Assembly: GCA_002771395.1 (NCBI GenBank)
Contig: PCSS01000044.1
Coordinates: 1-6,655 of the forward strand
Length of the DNA: 6,655 bases
From: Bacteroidetes bacterium CG23_combo_of_CG06-09_8_20_14_all_32_9
Lineage (GTDB): Bacteria; Bacteroidota; Bacteroidia; Bacteroidales; GWA2-32-17
Reading direction: 5' to 3'
Under the pieces are notes generated by a model. The model was not told the origin of the DNA. It was given only the letters and a program-made list of their open reading frames with translations, and did no database searches. Positions 5,575 to 6,655 of the stretch are shown here, piece by piece. The first letter of the stretch is position 1. The number at the start of each line of letters is the position of its first letter. The position numbers and the translations under genes are program-made.

Positions 5575-6654
5575 ATGATTAATAACGAAATATATAATAT
5601 TTGCTTTAGTTTTATTACTGCTTTTGTTATTACTTTTTTTTCAATTCCTACTATTATTAAAGTAGCAAAAATCAAGCATTTGTTCGATTTTCCCAACCCC
5701 CGTAAAATCCATTTAACAAATATCCCTACACTTGGAGGAATTGGAATTTTCCTTGGATTTATTTCCGCTATGACATTTTGGACAAAATTTCATGATTGCT
5801 GGTACTTGCAATATGTAATCGCCTCATTAATAGTAATATCTATTATCGGGATAAAAGATGATGTCATTGGCTTATCACCTTTTAAAAAAGCAACAGGTCA
5901 AATTTTGGCTGCACTAATTGTAGTTATTTTCGGTGATTTAAGAATAGATAACTTTTATAATATTTTTGGTATTCAGGAAATTCCATATATTGTTAGTATT
6001 TTATTTACTGCCTTTACAATTATTGTAATTATTAATGCTTACAACTTAATTGACGGTATTGATGGTCTTGCAGCATGTTTGGGTATTATTGCTTCGGTAT
6101 CATTTGGAACGTTGTTTTTTATAACAGGCATAAATTATCAGCAATCTATACTTGCATTCTCGTTAGCAGGTGCTATATTAGGTTTTTTACGTTATAATTT
6201 AACACCGGCACGAATTTTTATGGGCGATACCGGCTCAATGGTTATAGGGTTTATTCTTGCATTTTTGGCTATAGAATTTCTTAAATTAAGAAATGTTGTT
6301 AATTTACATATTATTTGGCGTTATTCGGGTCCCTTAATTGCCATGTCGTTTATATTTTTGCCCTTGTACGATTTAGTTAGAGTTTTTAGTATCCGTTTGT
6401 GGCATAAACGTTCACCATTTAAACCCGACCAAAATCACTTGCATCACATGCTTTTAAAACTCGGAGCTTCTCATTTATATTCAACTCTTATTTTAAGTCT
6501 GTTTGCCTGCTTATTAATAGCATTGACTTTGTTTTTTCAACGAATGGGGAATTATTGGTTAGGTCTGATTTTGCTTTCAGCTTGTCTCTTATTCACATAT
6601 ATTTTGTACGCATTGATTCAAAAAAACGGGGCAAAATCAATAAATGGAAAATGA
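5575..6654 (+). CDS. wecA: Undecaprenyl-phosphate N-acetylhexosamine-1-phosphate transferase (WecA/TagO-like)
   Basis: A polytopic membrane enzyme of 359 aa from the polyprenyl-phosphate HexNAc-1-P transferase superfamily. Members move a sugar-1-phosphate (GlcNAc-1-P in WecA) from the UDP-sugar to undecaprenyl phosphate, starting O-antigen, capsule, teichoic-acid or other glycans at the inner membrane. About 11 hydrophobic spans are visible (roughly 7-29, 50-70, 78-94, 107-120, 137-156, 165-185, 188-207, 217-236, 250-270, 300-321, 327-348). Family motifs are PTLGG (51-55), the Mg-binding pair D95-D96 in GIKDDVIGLSP, NLIDGIDGLA (157-166) with D160 and D163, MGDTGS (216-221) with D218, and PDQNHLHH (284-291). 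The HLHH ending is WecA/TagO-like; MraY has HHHFE, so this is not the peptidoglycan enzyme. The sugar cannot be told from sequence. It has its own promoter and ends in an ATGA overlap with a possible next gene. Confidence 0.88.
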   Translation: MINNEIYNICFSFITAFVITFFSIPTIIKVAKIKHLFDFPNPRKIHLTNIPTLGGIGIFLGFISAMTFWTKFHDCWYLQYVIASLIVISIIGIKDDVIGLSPFKKATGQILAALIVVIFGDLRIDNFYNIFGIQEIPYIVSILFTAFTIIVIINAYNLIDGIDGLAACLGIIASVSFGTLFFITGINYQQSILAFSLAGAILGFLRYNLTPARIFMGDTGSMVIGFILAFLAIEFLKLRNVVNLHIIWRYSGPLIAMSFIFLPLYDLVRVFSIRLWHKRSPFKPDQNHLHHMLLKLGASHLYSTLILSLFACLLIALTLFFQRMGNYWLGLILLSACLLFTYILYALIQKNGAKSINGK

Positions 6655-6655
6655 G
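6651..6655 (+). CDS. Possible start of the next gene (ATGA overlap)
   Basis: The final bases read ATGAG. The ATG at 6651-6653 overlaps the wecA-like stop TGA (6652-6654) by two bases, the common ATGA arrangement of translationally coupled genes. Only five bases are available, so nothing can be said of the product. The overlap may also be chance. Confidence 0.2.

Noticed and set aside
1..6655. CRISPR, toxin-antitoxin, transposase, phage or defence genes
   Set aside because: All long frames are either recognised housekeeping or envelope genes or shadows of them; no spacer-repeat array, transposase motif or integrase motif is present.

Overview
The window is an AT-rich bacterial chromosomal segment, most likely from the phylum Bacteroidota. 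Three things point there. Starts lack Shine-Dalgarno sequences and sit in A/T-rich leaders. Several genes carry the Bacteroidota promoter pattern TTTG-N19-TAnnTTTG. The protein sequences (ornithine aminotransferase, a YrdC-only TsaC, DapD, RsgA, a WecA-type transferase) also look typical of that phylum. I cannot place it below phylum level.

Layout. Positions 1-99 look like the 3' end of a plus-strand gene cut by the window edge. A 162-bp gap follows. rocD (ornithine aminotransferase) is on the minus strand with its own promoter-like element. A 292-bp gap holds a 16-bp perfect inverted repeat that can act as a terminator for the genes to its right. Then come, all on the minus strand, tsaC (tRNA t6A synthesis) and a GT4 glycosyltransferase, which overlap by 17 bp with the glycosyltransferase upstream, and then dapD (lysine and diaminopimelate synthesis). 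A 33-bp palindrome separates dapD from the glycosyltransferase. dapD is divergent from rsgA (ribosome small-subunit maturation GTPase), with nested inverted repeats between them. rsgA is followed by a wecA-like phosphoglycosyltransferase gene on the same strand with a well-matched promoter of its own. The wecA-like stop codon forms an ATGA overlap with a possible next gene at the window edge.

How the genes relate. This is mostly housekeeping: tRNA modification, ribosome assembly, amino-acid metabolism, and cell-envelope polymer synthesis (DapD supplies meso-diaminopimelate precursors, the WecA-like enzyme starts lipid-linked glycans, and the GT4 enzyme may extend a glycan). No pathway joins them all. 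I see no mobile-element gene, CRISPR array, toxin-antitoxin or defence locus, and no evidence of a new multi-gene system. The points worth a second look are in the gaps between genes: three symmetrical repeat structures, a consistent set of near-leaderless promoters that decides two start codons, and the edge-truncated gene.
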